From Oscillatoria acuminata PCC 6304 (lineage in GTDB: Bacteria; Cyanobacteriota; Cyanobacteriia; Cyanobacteriales; Laspinemataceae), in contig NC_019693.1 of NCBI RefSeq assembly GCF_000317105.1, forward strand, positions 1,364,001 to 1,428,000: DNA of 64,000 bases, read 5' to 3'. Below are positions 1 through 7,771 of the stretch, piece by piece. The position numbers were made by a program, and so were the translations under genes. How positions within the stretch are numbered: the stretch's first letter is position 1; each line of letters opens with the position of its first letter. Under the pieces are notes generated by a model that saw nothing but the letters and a program-made list of their open reading frames with translations, was not told where the DNA came from and did not search any database.

Positions 1-170
1 GCCAATTTGCAGGATTCGCCTTTTTCTATTGGGAAAGTTTGTGGGGAAAAGTGGCATCGGAATCTCCAGAAGAACGGCGCAATAGTTTTCAAGCCTTATT
101 TTCAGAACCCGCAATTTCCCCCGTACCCGTGCGATCGCCACCCAAGAAACAGGACAATCCACAAACTTAA
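1..170 (+). CDS. Glycoside-hydrolase-like (GHL10/DUF187) protein, C-terminal end only
   Basis: An open frame enters from the left edge (first full codon at 3) and stops at 168-170. Its 55 residues contain FAFFYWESLWGKV and SPEERRNSFQALFSEP. These match the C-terminus of the complete protein encoded just downstream (FFYWETLWSYL, SPPERRKAFRDLFSQP), so the two genes are tandem paralogues. Family knowledge places such proteins among secreted glycoside-hydrolase-like (YngK-type) enzymes acting on cell-wall or extracellular glycans; the substrate is unknown. The catalytic part lies outside the window. Confidence 0.75.
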   Translation, partial: QFAGFAFFYWESLWGKVASESPEERRNSFQALFSEPAISPVPVRSPPKKQDNPQT

Positions 171-204
171 CTCCCCCATCTCTTAAACCGGGAAAACCTC
201 GTTT

Positions 205-245
205 CCAGGCTCTGCCTGGGAATGCCAATCGGAGGCTCTGCCTCC
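205..245. repeat. Two adjacent short palindromes of a dispersed repeat type
   Basis: CCAGGCTCTGCCTGG (205-219) and GGAGGCTCTGCCTCC (231-245) are perfect 6-bp-arm palindromes with the same TCT loop and GGC/GCC core. A related palindrome, TCCAGGCTTTGCCTGGA, occurs at 44256-44272. They lie in the spacer between the two GHL10 paralogues and may act as weak terminators or simply be dispersed repeat units. Confidence 0.6.
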
Positions 246-428
246 TGCCGACTCCAACATTCTAATAAAAAAATAACTCATCCCAACCCCTCTAAAATCC
301 CCTCTACCCCGAGACTGATAAAATATTGTCCAAAAATCCCTCAACTTTACAGAAAATTCATAAAATCCTGATTAGTTCATGATATAATTAACCCTTGGCT
401 AATCTGAAATCGGTTATCCTTGAGATTG

Positions 429-1682
429 ATGCGCAAACCAACTTGGATCCGATGGGCATACGGAATAATCCTAGGCGTACTAATTGCCTGGTTCCTATTT
501 CCTTCCTTGTCCTTAGAAGCAACCCAACCCGAAACACCTGCCTCCACAGAAATTAGAGGCGTGTGGTTAACCAATGTTGCCAGTGGGGTACTCTTTACCC
601 CTTGGGGAGTGCATTTAGCCATGCACCAACTTGCCGAACAAAATTTTAATACCCTCTATCCCGTAGTCTGGAATCGAGGCAATACCTTTTATAAAAGTAC
701 CGTTGCTAAACGAGAAACTGGAAGGTCTCAAGCCCCCTTTTTGCGCCTGTTTCATCTCGGTGCAGATGTCCTGGATGAACTCATTAAATTAGGCGATCGC
801 CATCAAATCCGAATCATCCCTTGGTTTGAATATGGATTCATGACCCCCCGCAACTCCAACTTAGCCAAATTGCACCCCCAATGGCTAAGTGCAACCCAAG
901 AAGGTCAGCAAACTCAAACCGAAATCCCCGACGAACTCAATCCCGCTGATATTCCCAACCCCCCTGCTTCAAGACGAACCTGGCAACAATTTCTAGTCCC
1001 TCAAAATGTTTGGCTAAACCCCTTACATCCTGATGTCCAAGACTTCATCCTAGACCTAATTGTCGAATTAGTCAGCCATTACCCTATCGATGGCATCCAA
1101 CTCGATGACCATTTCGGAATGCCTGTTGAATCTGGTTATGATAGGTTTACCGGAGAATTGTATCGCCAAGAACATCAAGGTTCACCCCCACCGGAGAACC
1201 CCTACGATGCCGAATGGATGCGCTGGCGTGCAGATAAAATTTCCAGCTTTATGGAAACCCTTTATCAAGCCATTAAATCCGTCAATCCCGATTGCATTGT
1301 CTCCCTTTCTCCCAACTCCCAAGACTTTGCCTATCGTAAATATCTGCAAGATTGGGGCACCTGGGTAGAACGCGGTTGGGTGGATGAACTCCTGGTTCAG
1401 GTCTATCGCAATGATTTAAACGTCTTTAAAACCGAATTAGCCCAACCGGCAATCCAGACAGCACAACAAAAAATTCCCGTCGGCATCGGCATCCTCACCG
1501 GCACATTGGGACGTTCGGTCCCCATGAAACAAATCCAAGAACAGGTCAAAATTGTGCGTGATCGCCATTTAAATGGGGTATCCTTTTTCTATTGGGAAAC
1601 CCTCTGGAGTTATCTCACCCCAGAGTCACCCCCAGAACGTCGAAAAGCATTCCGGGACCTCTTTTCTCAACCCACTCCCTAA
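429..1682 (+). CDS. GHL10/DUF187 family glycoside-hydrolase-like protein
   Basis: 417 aa from ATG at 429; a TTG three codons earlier (420) is in frame but less likely. Residues about 7-27 are a hydrophobic anchor or signal peptide, so the protein is exported or membrane-tethered. The mature part begins with EIRGVWLTNVASGVLF, the typical opening of YngK-like GHL10 proteins, and a TIM-barrel with the acidic motif DGIQLDDHFG follows around residue 220. Members are thought to hydrolyse glycans at the cell envelope; the substrate cannot be read here. The gene follows the end of a paralogue (1-170), so this is a tandem duplication. No partner genes suggest a pathway. Confidence 0.85.
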   Translation: MRKPTWIRWAYGIILGVLIAWFLFPSLSLEATQPETPASTEIRGVWLTNVASGVLFTPWGVHLAMHQLAEQNFNTLYPVVWNRGNTFYKSTVAKRETGRSQAPFLRLFHLGADVLDELIKLGDRHQIRIIPWFEYGFMTPRNSNLAKLHPQWLSATQEGQQTQTEIPDELNPADIPNPPASRRTWQQFLVPQNVWLNPLHPDVQDFILDLIVELVSHYPIDGIQLDDHFGMPVESGYDRFTGELYRQEHQGSPPPENPYDAEWMRWRADKISSFMETLYQAIKSVNPDCIVSLSPNSQDFAYRKYLQDWGTWVERGWVDELLVQVYRNDLNVFKTELAQPAIQTAQQKIPVGIGILTGTLGRSVPMKQIQEQVKIVRDRHLNGVSFFYWETLWSYLTPESPPERRKAFRDLFSQPTP

Positions 1683-1701
1683 GCGTTCCCGGTCTCAATT
1701 C

Positions 1702-2334
1702 ATGCCGTCCAATCTCCCGAGTCCTCAACAGATTCATATTCCTCCAACTCCTGAGAGTCTTATCCTGTTTGGATGGAGTTTTTGGGTTCAATGGGTGTTA
1801 GCCACAGGGCTAGGTTTTCTGGTCAGTTTGCTGTTTGTAGAAATCGGCGTCAGACCCCATCTCGGGGCCATTTCCGGGGCAGTCGGCAGCAGTTTCATTG
1901 CGATCGCCCAATGGTTCGTCCTGCGACAACGCCTCTCCCACATTTCCTGGTGGATCATTGCCACCATCACCGCTTGGGTCCTGATTAGCAGTAGCAGTCT
2001 CGGTGCCCTAGGCTGGATCGCACCCCGCACCGAACTAATCGCCATCCGCCTCCTTTATGGCTTCATCGATGGTGCGATCGTCGGCATCGTCCTCGGTTTA
2101 GGTCAATGGTTTGTCCTAAATCGCTACTTCCCCAACGCCGCCTGGTGGTTACCCATCTCCTCTGTGAGTTGGGCAATCGCCTTACCCTCCGGATGGGTAG
2201 TCGGTGGCATCCTCCGCTCTAACACCGGCCTATTTTTTGCCGAAGTCATCGGTTTAACCATCACCTGGCTGGCGATCGCCGCCCTCTCCGGTTTCGGTTT
2301 CCTCCGCCTCCTTCATCACAATGGCATCCAATAG
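1702..2334 (+). CDS. Conserved membrane protein of unknown function
   Basis: 210 aa. I chose ATG 1702, 19 bp after the preceding stop, because upstream in-frame sequence overlaps the GHL10 gene. After a polar N-terminus of about 25 residues there are roughly five or six hydrophobic segments. The motif (A/G)QWFVL occurs twice (IAQWFVLRQRL and LGQWFVLNRYF), which suggests an internal duplication of a two- or three-helix unit. I do not recognise a named family. Its position directly after the GHL10 gene on the same strand suggests co-transcription, with a role in the envelope as the most that can be inferred. Confidence 0.75.
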   Translation: MPSNLPSPQQIHIPPTPESLILFGWSFWVQWVLATGLGFLVSLLFVEIGVRPHLGAISGAVGSSFIAIAQWFVLRQRLSHISWWIIATITAWVLISSSSLGALGWIAPRTELIAIRLLYGFIDGAIVGIVLGLGQWFVLNRYFPNAAWWLPISSVSWAIALPSGWVVGGILRSNTGLFFAEVIGLTITWLAIAALSGFGFLRLLHHNGIQ

Positions 2335-2348
2335 CAGCAACATCCAAA

Positions 2349-2437
2349 GTTCGTAGTAACGACTTCAGTCGTTATCTTATCCAAGTTCGTAGTAACGACT
2401 TCAGTCGTTATCCCCTCCAATGTTCGTAGTAATAACC
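2349..2437 (+). repeat. Dispersed palindromic repeat GTTCGTAGTAACGACTTCAGTCGTT, two copies plus a truncated third
   Basis: Copies at 2349-2376 and 2385-2412 are spaced 36 bp apart; a third, cut off after GTTCGTAGTAA, begins at 2422. The core AACGACT-TC-AGTCGTT is a perfect inverted repeat. The same element occurs at 21859, 22003 (reversed), 53549, 53580 and 53611, always between genes. Confidence 0.85.
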
Positions 2438-2440
2438 TCC

Positions 2441-2900
2441 CCAATCTTGATACTGTTGTTAACATACAATCGCAAATCTCAATATAGCAATCCTGGAAAA
2501 TTACCCGAATTGCTTACATCCAACAGTGAATTTCCCCAGTCTTGATACTGTTGTTAACATACAATCGCAAATCTCAACTTCGTAACTCAGAAAGGCCTCC
2601 CAATCTGGCAATCCTGGAAAATTACCCGAATTGCTTACATCCAGCAGTGAATTTCCCCAATCTTGATACTGTTGTTAACATACAATCGCAAATCTCAAGA
2701 TTGCAATCCTGGAAAATTACCTGAATTGCTTACATCCAGCAGTGAATTTCCCCAATCTTGATACTGTTGTTAACATACAATCGTAAATCTCAAGATTGCA
2801 ATCCTGGAAAATTACCCGAATTGCTTACATCCAGCGGTGAATTTCCCCAATCTTGATGCTGTTGTTAACATACAATCGCAAATCTCAACTTCGTAACTAA
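2441..2900. repeat. Tandem array of five 95-bp units
   Basis: Units begin (CCAATCTTGA or CCAGTCTTGA) at 2441, 2536, 2657, 2752 and 2847. The spacings are 95, 121, 95 and 95; the 121 comes from an extra 26 bp containing CTTCGTAACTCAG. Each unit includes CTGTTGTTAACATACAATCG and GAATTGCTTACATCCAGC with few substitutions. Within units CAATCTTGA and TCAAGATTG can pair to form a stem. There are no unique spacers, so this is not CRISPR. No good coding frame runs through it. Confidence 0.85.
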
Positions 2901-3351
2901 TATCCGTCCCCCAACCGGCTGAAAGATTAGCCAAATTGGGTAACTTCAAAGAAAACCATTAAATCTTTAAATCAAAAACCCTAAATTTCCCTAAAAATTG
3001 CCAAAATTAAGCAACGCAGTGACAAGGGTTATAGGCTATAATCAGAGGTGGAAACCAAGGGGTTACTGTGTCTAATTTCAGGAAGACACCGATCGCAACA
3101 GCCACAACCCTTGAAAAATCGTTGTCCAATCCTCGGCAACCGCAAAAATTCCACTCCCTGCCATCACTCGTCTTGCACTAATTTTTCAAGCAGTTCAAAT
3201 CCCCCACTTGACAAATCTCTATAACTATGATATGGAGAGACCAGAGAACCAGGGACAACCCTTTCCAGGGAAGAGACAACCCTCTAAAATAGAGGAGATT
3301 GGCGCATAGCAGCGATCGCGAAAGTCGAGACTTGTTGTTTGAGGGGAACCC
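2901..3351. other. Non-coding spacer upstream of the glycosyltransferase
   Basis: 451 bp without a convincing gene. A possible sigma70-type promoter lies at TTGACA (3208-3213) with TATGGA 17 bp downstream (3231-3236), in the right orientation for the glycosyltransferase at 3352. A short GTG frame at 3068-3181 is not supported by other evidence. Confidence 0.4.
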
Positions 3352-4290
3352 GTGTTTTTTAGCATCATTATTCCAACCTATAATCGCCGACCGATTTTAG
3401 AGAAATGCCTCCGAGCATTAGAACAGCAAAAACTCAGAGCCCCGAGTCAAATTAGCGGCTATGAAGTTATCGTCATCGATGATGGTTCCACCGATGGCAC
3501 CTTAGAATGGTTAGCTGCAAATCGGGAAGAGTTTCCTCATGTGCGCTGGTTGGAACAAGCGCATCAAGGACCGGCGACAGCGAGAAACCGAGGGATAGAA
3601 ACAGCCCGAGGGGAGATGATTATTTTTATTGATAGTGATTTAGTGGTGACTGAAAATTTCATCCAAGCTCATGCCGATGGGTTGAGGGAGGGAGAGGAGA
3701 GAATTAAAAGCGATCGCCTGTTTACTTATGGTCATGTAATTAATACCTGCAATTTTGATAATCCTACAGCAGAACCCTATAAAATCACTGATTTTTCTGC
3801 TGCTTATTTTGCTACCGGCAACGTGGCGATCGCCCGCAAATGGTTGGAACAAGCGGGAGGATTTGACCCATCCTTTTCCCTGTATGGGTGGGAAGACTTA
3901 GAACTGGGAGTTCGGCTGAAAAATTTAGACTTAAAATTAATAAAATGTCCCCAAGCTGCTGGATATCATTGGCATCCGCCTTTTACCTTGGATGATTTGC
4001 CTCGCGCAATTAACCGAGAAATTGAACGGGGAAAAATGGGAGTAGTCTTCTACAAAAAACATCCGACTTGGGAAGTGCGGATGATGATTCAGATGACTGG
4101 ATTACATCGAATCTTGTGGGGAATTCTGTCTTTGGGGGGGAGATTGAATGAACGGACAATGGCAGGATTTTTACAATGGTTAATCAACCAAGGAAAATCG
4201 CAGTTTGCTTTAGAGGTATCCCGAATTTTCTTGAACTGGTACAATGTTCAAGCGGTTTATGCGGCGGCGAATGGAGAGGGGGAAAAGTAA
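3352..4290 (+). CDS. Family 2 glycosyltransferase
   Basis: 312 aa starting at GTG 3352, preceded by the purine-rich GAGGGG. The N-terminus FFSIIIPTYNRRPIL is the nucleotide-sugar-binding beta strand of GT-A family 2 enzymes, followed by VIVIDDGSTDGT. FIDSDLV near residue 91-97 supplies the metal-binding DxD, and GWEDLELGVRL near 180-190 matches the ED acceptor/catalytic motif. It probably transfers a sugar to a polysaccharide, lipid or protein acceptor on the cytoplasmic side of the membrane. No transmembrane domain is obvious. It stands alone between a repeat-rich spacer and the ribosomal genes, so acceptor and sugar are unknown. Confidence 0.9.
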   Translation: MFFSIIIPTYNRRPILEKCLRALEQQKLRAPSQISGYEVIVIDDGSTDGTLEWLAANREEFPHVRWLEQAHQGPATARNRGIETARGEMIIFIDSDLVVTENFIQAHADGLREGEERIKSDRLFTYGHVINTCNFDNPTAEPYKITDFSAAYFATGNVAIARKWLEQAGGFDPSFSLYGWEDLELGVRLKNLDLKLIKCPQAAGYHWHPPFTLDDLPRAINREIERGKMGVVFYKKHPTWEVRMMIQMTGLHRILWGILSLGGRLNERTMAGFLQWLINQGKSQFALEVSRIFLNWYNVQAVYAAANGEGEK

Positions 4291-4592
4291 CGTTTGAAGA
4301 GGCGATCGGGATTAAGCAAAGAGCCGCGATGAAGAGAAATCTATAATGATTGCACCGGGCCTAAAAATGAGTGGCAGTCAGTAGGAAACTGCGGATAGAC
4401 CGAGGGACCTGATAGAGGGGCCAGTTGAGACCCCAGAGACGGGTAAAAATTAGAACGGTGGGAATGGCAATATCGTGTTATTCTAGTAAAGTTGTCTAAT
4501 CTCGCACATCCGGGGTTTCGGGTGTTTCCAAGGCGCGATCGCGACCTAGAAATCCGCTCGGATGGAGGATTAACCCGAATCAGGAGAAAAAA
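4291..4592 (+). promoter_or_regulatory. Upstream/leader region of rpsB
   Basis: 302 bp with no ORF that resembles a protein. The ribosome site AGGAG sits 8 bp before the rpsB ATG. The region should hold the rpsB promoter and leader; TATTCT near 4478 is one possible -10. I could not assign a -35 or a known leader RNA. Confidence 0.4.
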
Positions 4593-5402
4593 ATGGGAGT
4601 AGTTTCGCTGGCTCAACTGTTAGAGTCAGGGGTTCACTTTGGGCATCAGACCCGACGCTGGAACCCCAAAATGTCGCCGTATATCTTCACCGAACGCAAC
4701 GGCGTCCATATCATTGACTTGGTGCAGACCGCCCAGTTAATGGAAGAAGCCTATGACTATATGAGATCCGCCTCAGAGCGTGGGGAAAAAGTCCTATTTG
4801 TAGGAACCAAGCGCCAAGCTGCCGGAATTATTGCCCAAGAAGCCTCCCGCTGTGGAGCTTACTACGTCAACCAACGATGGTTGGGCGGAATGTTGACCAA
4901 CTGGACGACGATCAAAACCCGCGCCGATCGCCTTAAAGAATTAGAACGCATGGAAGACACCGGCGCAATGGACCGGCGTCCGAAAAAAGAAGCCTCCATG
5001 TTGCGGCGAGAACTGAGCAAGCTGCAAAAATATCTTGGCGGCATCAAAAACATGAGAAAGATCCCCGACATCGTAGTGATCGTGGATCAGCGCCGAGAAT
5101 ATAACGCCGTCCAGGAATGCCAGAAACTGGATATTCCCATCGTCTCCCTGTTGGATACCAACTGCGACCCCGATTTTACCGATATTCCGATTCCTGGTAA
5201 CGATGATGCAATCCGGTCGATTAAATTAATCGTCGGAAAACTTGCCGATGCCATCTACGAAGGTCGTCATGGAGAAGTCGATTCCAGTGGTCAAGACGAA
5301 GAGTTTGACTACGAGGGCGTAGAGGGCGAGTACGAGTATGACGAAGAAGGGGAAGAAGCCTATCAACCCGATAGCGAAGCAGAAGGAAGCGACGAGAAAT
5401 AA
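4593..5402 (+). CDS. rpsB: 30S ribosomal protein S2
   Basis: 269 aa. The N-terminus [20 protein letters not shown] and the segments [19 protein letters not shown] and [12 protein letters not shown] are diagnostic of bacterial/plastid S2, a protein of the small-subunit body-head junction needed for assembly with S1. The ATG has a strong AGGAG site. The last 40 or so residues form a very acidic tail ([20 protein letters not shown]) beyond the conserved core. tsf lies 225 bp downstream, the usual rpsB-tsf order; a long hairpin separates them (5438-5509), so relative expression may be set there. Confidence 0.98.
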   Translation: MGVVSLAQLLESGVHFGHQTRRWNPKMSPYIFTERNGVHIIDLVQTAQLMEEAYDYMRSASERGEKVLFVGTKRQAAGIIAQEASRCGAYYVNQRWLGGMLTNWTTIKTRADRLKELERMEDTGAMDRRPKKEASMLRRELSKLQKYLGGIKNMRKIPDIVVIVDQRREYNAVQECQKLDIPIVSLLDTNCDPDFTDIPIPGNDDAIRSIKLIVGKLADAIYEGRHGEVDSSGQDEEFDYEGVEGEYEYDEEGEEAYQPDSEAEGSDEK

Positions 5403-5437
5403 GAGCGATCGCCCTGAACCACTCCACTGAGTAAGCA

Positions 5438-5509
5438 GCAACTTCACCGATAGGGTCAAGAGTAAACCCGGGAGATTAACCCGCAATACCTTCCTATCGC
5501 TGAAGTTGC
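5438..5509 (+). promoter_or_regulatory. Long hairpin between rpsB and tsf
   Basis: GCAACTTCACCGATAGG (5438-5454) pairs with CCTATCGCTGAAGTTGC (5493-5509) at 16 of 17 positions, enclosing 38 nt that include a CCCGGG core. There is no T-run afterwards, so it is not a standard intrinsic terminator. It may be an attenuator, an RNA-processing site or a protein-binding element. Confidence 0.55.
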
Positions 5510-5627
5510 ACCAAAAGCTGAAAATAAAGTGTTCTGGCGAGACTTCAATCGTCTATTCTAAGGCTAAAGGCAGATGGCGAAACCCCAGAATTCTGGGACA
5601 GTGTAAATCGAGAAAAACGAAGAGAAA

Positions 5628-6287
5628 ATGGCGGACATATCTGCAAAAGTGGTCAAAGAACTGCGCGAAAAAACCGGCGCAGGCATGATGGACTGCAAAA
5701 AAGCGCTTAAAGAAAACGATGGGGACATGAACAAAGCCGTAGAATGGCTACGGCAGAAAGGGATTACCTCGGCGGAGAAAAAAGCAGGGCGCTTGGCAGC
5801 CGAGGGACTGGTGGATAGCTACATTCACACCGGAGGTCGAATCGGCGTTCTGGTAGAAGTCAACTGCGAAACCGACTTCGTAGCGCGTCGGGAAGAATTC
5901 CATGCTTTGGTTCGCAATATTGCCATGCAAGTTGCAGCCTGTCCCAACGTCGAATACGTCAGCATCGAAGACATCCCCGAACACTTAGTCGAAAGCGAAA
6001 AGGCGATCGAAATGGGACGGGACGATTTAGGCAATAAGCCGGATAATATCAAAGAAAAAATCGTCCAAGGACGGATTGACAAGCGTCTGAAAGAACTGAC
6101 CCTGTTGGATCAGCCCTACATTCGCGATCAGAACATCACCGTCGCCGAATTAATCAAGCAAGTGATCTCCCAACTGGGTGAAAACATTCGGGTTCGTCGC
6201 TTTACCCGCTTCGTTTTGGGTGAAGGGATTGAAAAAGAAGAAACCAACTTTGCCGACGAAGTAGCGGCTCAAACCGGGGCAAAATAG
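5628..6287 (+). CDS. tsf: Elongation factor Ts
   Basis: 219 aa. The N-terminal UBA-like domain has [20 protein letters not shown], and the core [10 protein letters not shown] motif contacts the G domain of EF-Tu. EF-Ts exchanges GDP for GTP on EF-Tu in the cytoplasm. The length fits the short cyanobacterial/plastid form that lacks part of the second core subdomain of E. coli EF-Ts. It is on the same strand as rpsB with a structured 225-bp spacer. An ORF overlapping the 5' end (5506-5688) is in another frame and is not a gene. Confidence 0.98.
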   Translation: MADISAKVVKELREKTGAGMMDCKKALKENDGDMNKAVEWLRQKGITSAEKKAGRLAAEGLVDSYIHTGGRIGVLVEVNCETDFVARREEFHALVRNIAMQVAACPNVEYVSIEDIPEHLVESEKAIEMGRDDLGNKPDNIKEKIVQGRIDKRLKELTLLDQPYIRDQNITVAELIKQVISQLGENIRVRRFTRFVLGEGIEKEETNFADEVAAQTGAK

Positions 6288-6315
6288 ACTTGGTTTAGAG
6301 TAGGGGCATTCAACC

Positions 6316-6445
6316 CTATAGCGGTTCCCACAGTGATGAGGTACGTTTTTGGAGTGCGAGCATCTTGCTCGCTATTAAAGAAAGCGAGCAAGATGCTCGC
6401 ACTCCTATAAATATCTGTACCTCATGAGTCCAGGAACTGCTATAG
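6316..6445. repeat. MITE-like imperfect palindrome, 130 bp
   Basis: The ends CTATAGCGGTTCC (6316) and GGAACTGCTATAG (to 6445) are inverted repeats with one mismatch. Inner ATGAGGTAC/GTACCTCAT also pair. The centre is a perfect 23-bp inverted repeat (6351-6373 and 6383-6405) built on GTGCGAGCATCTTGCTCGC. It has no coding capacity. The structure resembles a miniature inverted-repeat element downstream of tsf. Confidence 0.75.
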
Positions 6446-6453
6446 GCGGCGTC

Positions 6454-6666
6454 CTAGAGTTGGAAAAGACTGCTAGAACCAGAGTAGAATTTAATCGCAG
6501 ATTCGTTGAACATTTCTGGGTAATACGGTAAAATAAAGCGACTAGAGTCGGATGCAGTAATCATCCATTCCAGTTTGGAGCCTTTCTGCTTGCCTTTGAG
6601 ACTTCCTTTCTTGGTTGCCGAGGTCGGCAAAAAATGAGGCTTTAAAGCTCCAGGTGAAGCATCCAA
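6454..6666 (-). CDS. Possible small protein or gene remnant
   Basis: A 70-codon frame from TTG 6666; the open frame actually continues a few codons upstream (HTNRVV) to a TAG, with no ATG or clear ribosome site. The C-terminal half (WMITASDSSRFILPYYPEMF) looks protein-like in composition, but I do not recognise a family. It lies between a MITE-like palindrome and a hairpin (6682-6704), so it may be the 3' remnant of a displaced gene rather than a working one. Confidence 0.25.
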   Translation of the reverse strand: MDASPGALKPHFLPTSATKKGSLKGKQKGSKLEWMITASDSSRFILPYYPEMFNESAIKFYSGSSSLFQL

Positions 6667-6681
6667 TACAACTCTGTTCGT

Positions 6682-6704
6682 GTGCTTAGAGTTTCTCTAA
6701 GCAC
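6682..6704. other. Perfect 10-bp hairpin
   Basis: GTGCTTAGAG-TTT-CTCTAAGCAC is a perfect stem-loop at the upstream edge of the 6454-6666 frame. There is no T-run directly after it. Function unknown. Confidence 0.5.
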
Positions 6705-6799
6705 TTTGCGGGATACCGCCTCTGTTACCTTAACGGGTAATAGTGCTGTCGTAGCATTGTCCGGGAAAACCCGGGAAAATGTCGCGTAAATGTATCAGG

Positions 6800-6836
6800 C
6801 AGGTCAAACCATAGCATGACCTGTCTTCTGTTTTTC
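6800..6836 (+). terminator. Probable intrinsic terminator
   Basis: CAGGTCA (6800-6806) and TGACCTG (6817-6823) form a stem with a 10-nt loop, followed by TCTTCTGTTTTT. It lies about 515 bp after tsf and 56 bp before the next gene, so it would shield that gene from upstream transcription. Confidence 0.5.
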
Positions 6837-6892
6837 TAGCCGCTATTGTTAGAAAAGACCTTATTATTTCTATCGGATCCAAATTAGAGGCT

Positions 6893-7753
6893 ATGGCAAG
6901 ACCCCTCGAACTGATTGATCAGGACATTGCAGAGCTAGAACACTCAGCGCAAGACCTGGCGGGACAATTTCAGAAAAGCTACAGCCATTATTTGACGGCC
7001 TTGGGACAAGCGGTGCGACAGCAACTGATTTTAGCTGGATATCATATTTGCACCCAAGGATATCCCGAGCATTTTCTGGACTTATCCTTACCCCAGAAAC
7101 AACAACTGCAATCCAAACTCAGGTCTATCGTCAAGAAAGCAGAAGCCGAGGCGATCGCCCTAGTTGAAGACCTCGACCCCGAAGACAGCCCCGTTGTCCT
7201 CGTCGTCGAAGGGCTTTCGGAAGAGGGAGCCCCTCCGCAGAACATTACCCTCGTCGAAGAGGAACTCACTCCCCTGGAAGAAATTGCCGACCCCGAAAAT
7301 TTAGCTAAGTGGCAAGATCGGATAGAATCGGGAATTATCCAACTGTTGCAACAAGTCTCCCATGAAACCAATCAGGTCCTGCACGCTGCCGGAATCGGGT
7401 CCAAAAACGTTCCTGCTATGTTGCTAGAAGCTGCGGAAAAACTGCCCAATAACGAGGCGATCGGAGGGCCACCAAATCTAGTCACCCTAACCCTAGAAGC
7501 GCAAGGGACCGATGATTTACCCCAGATGCCCGGTTTAGCCTCCCTACTCAAAGGGCCAGTTCATATCATGGCCGTTCATTTAAGATTAACCGATATTGAA
7601 TTTGCCGACTCTCGTTTGAGTGCATCCCGAGGACAAATTCGCACCCTCTCAGGGCGGCTAAATTCACTCAAACGAGACTATCATCAAAAACAACGAGAAC
7701 GAGCGATCGCCCAAGCAGAATCTGCATGGCGTGCAAGCTGGTTTGAAGACTAA
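6893..7753 (+). CDS. Conserved cyanobacterial protein upstream of recG
   Basis: 286 aa, ATG 6893 after AGAGG. No catalytic motif is visible. The N-terminal half is helical and charged (IAELEHSAQDLAGQFQKSY), the middle is rich in acidic residues, and the C-terminus is predicted coiled-coil (SRGQIRTLSGRLNSLKRDYH). It ends 18 bp before recG and the two are almost certainly co-transcribed. From memory, proteins of this kind occur next to recG in other cyanobacteria. I do not know its function; association with RecG or another DNA-repair factor is only an inference from position. Confidence 0.8.
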   Translation: MARPLELIDQDIAELEHSAQDLAGQFQKSYSHYLTALGQAVRQQLILAGYHICTQGYPEHFLDLSLPQKQQLQSKLRSIVKKAEAEAIALVEDLDPEDSPVVLVVEGLSEEGAPPQNITLVEEELTPLEEIADPENLAKWQDRIESGIIQLLQQVSHETNQVLHAAGIGSKNVPAMLLEAAEKLPNNEAIGGPPNLVTLTLEAQGTDDLPQMPGLASLLKGPVHIMAVHLRLTDIEFADSRLSASRGQIRTLSGRLNSLKRDYHQKQRERAIAQAESAWRASWFED

Positions 7754-7771
7754 TCAGGTAAGGGGGAAACC

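Noticed and set aside
2441-2900. CRISPR array
   Set aside because: Units of 95 bp are almost identical throughout; there are no unique spacers of regular length and no cas genes nearby.
3068-3181. Small GTG-started gene of 37 codons
   Set aside because: No ribosome site, no recognisable motif, and composition typical of spacer.
5506-5688. Small gene between rpsB and tsf
   Set aside because: Overlaps the tsf start in another frame, is Lys/Arg-rich without structure and lies partly in the hairpin.
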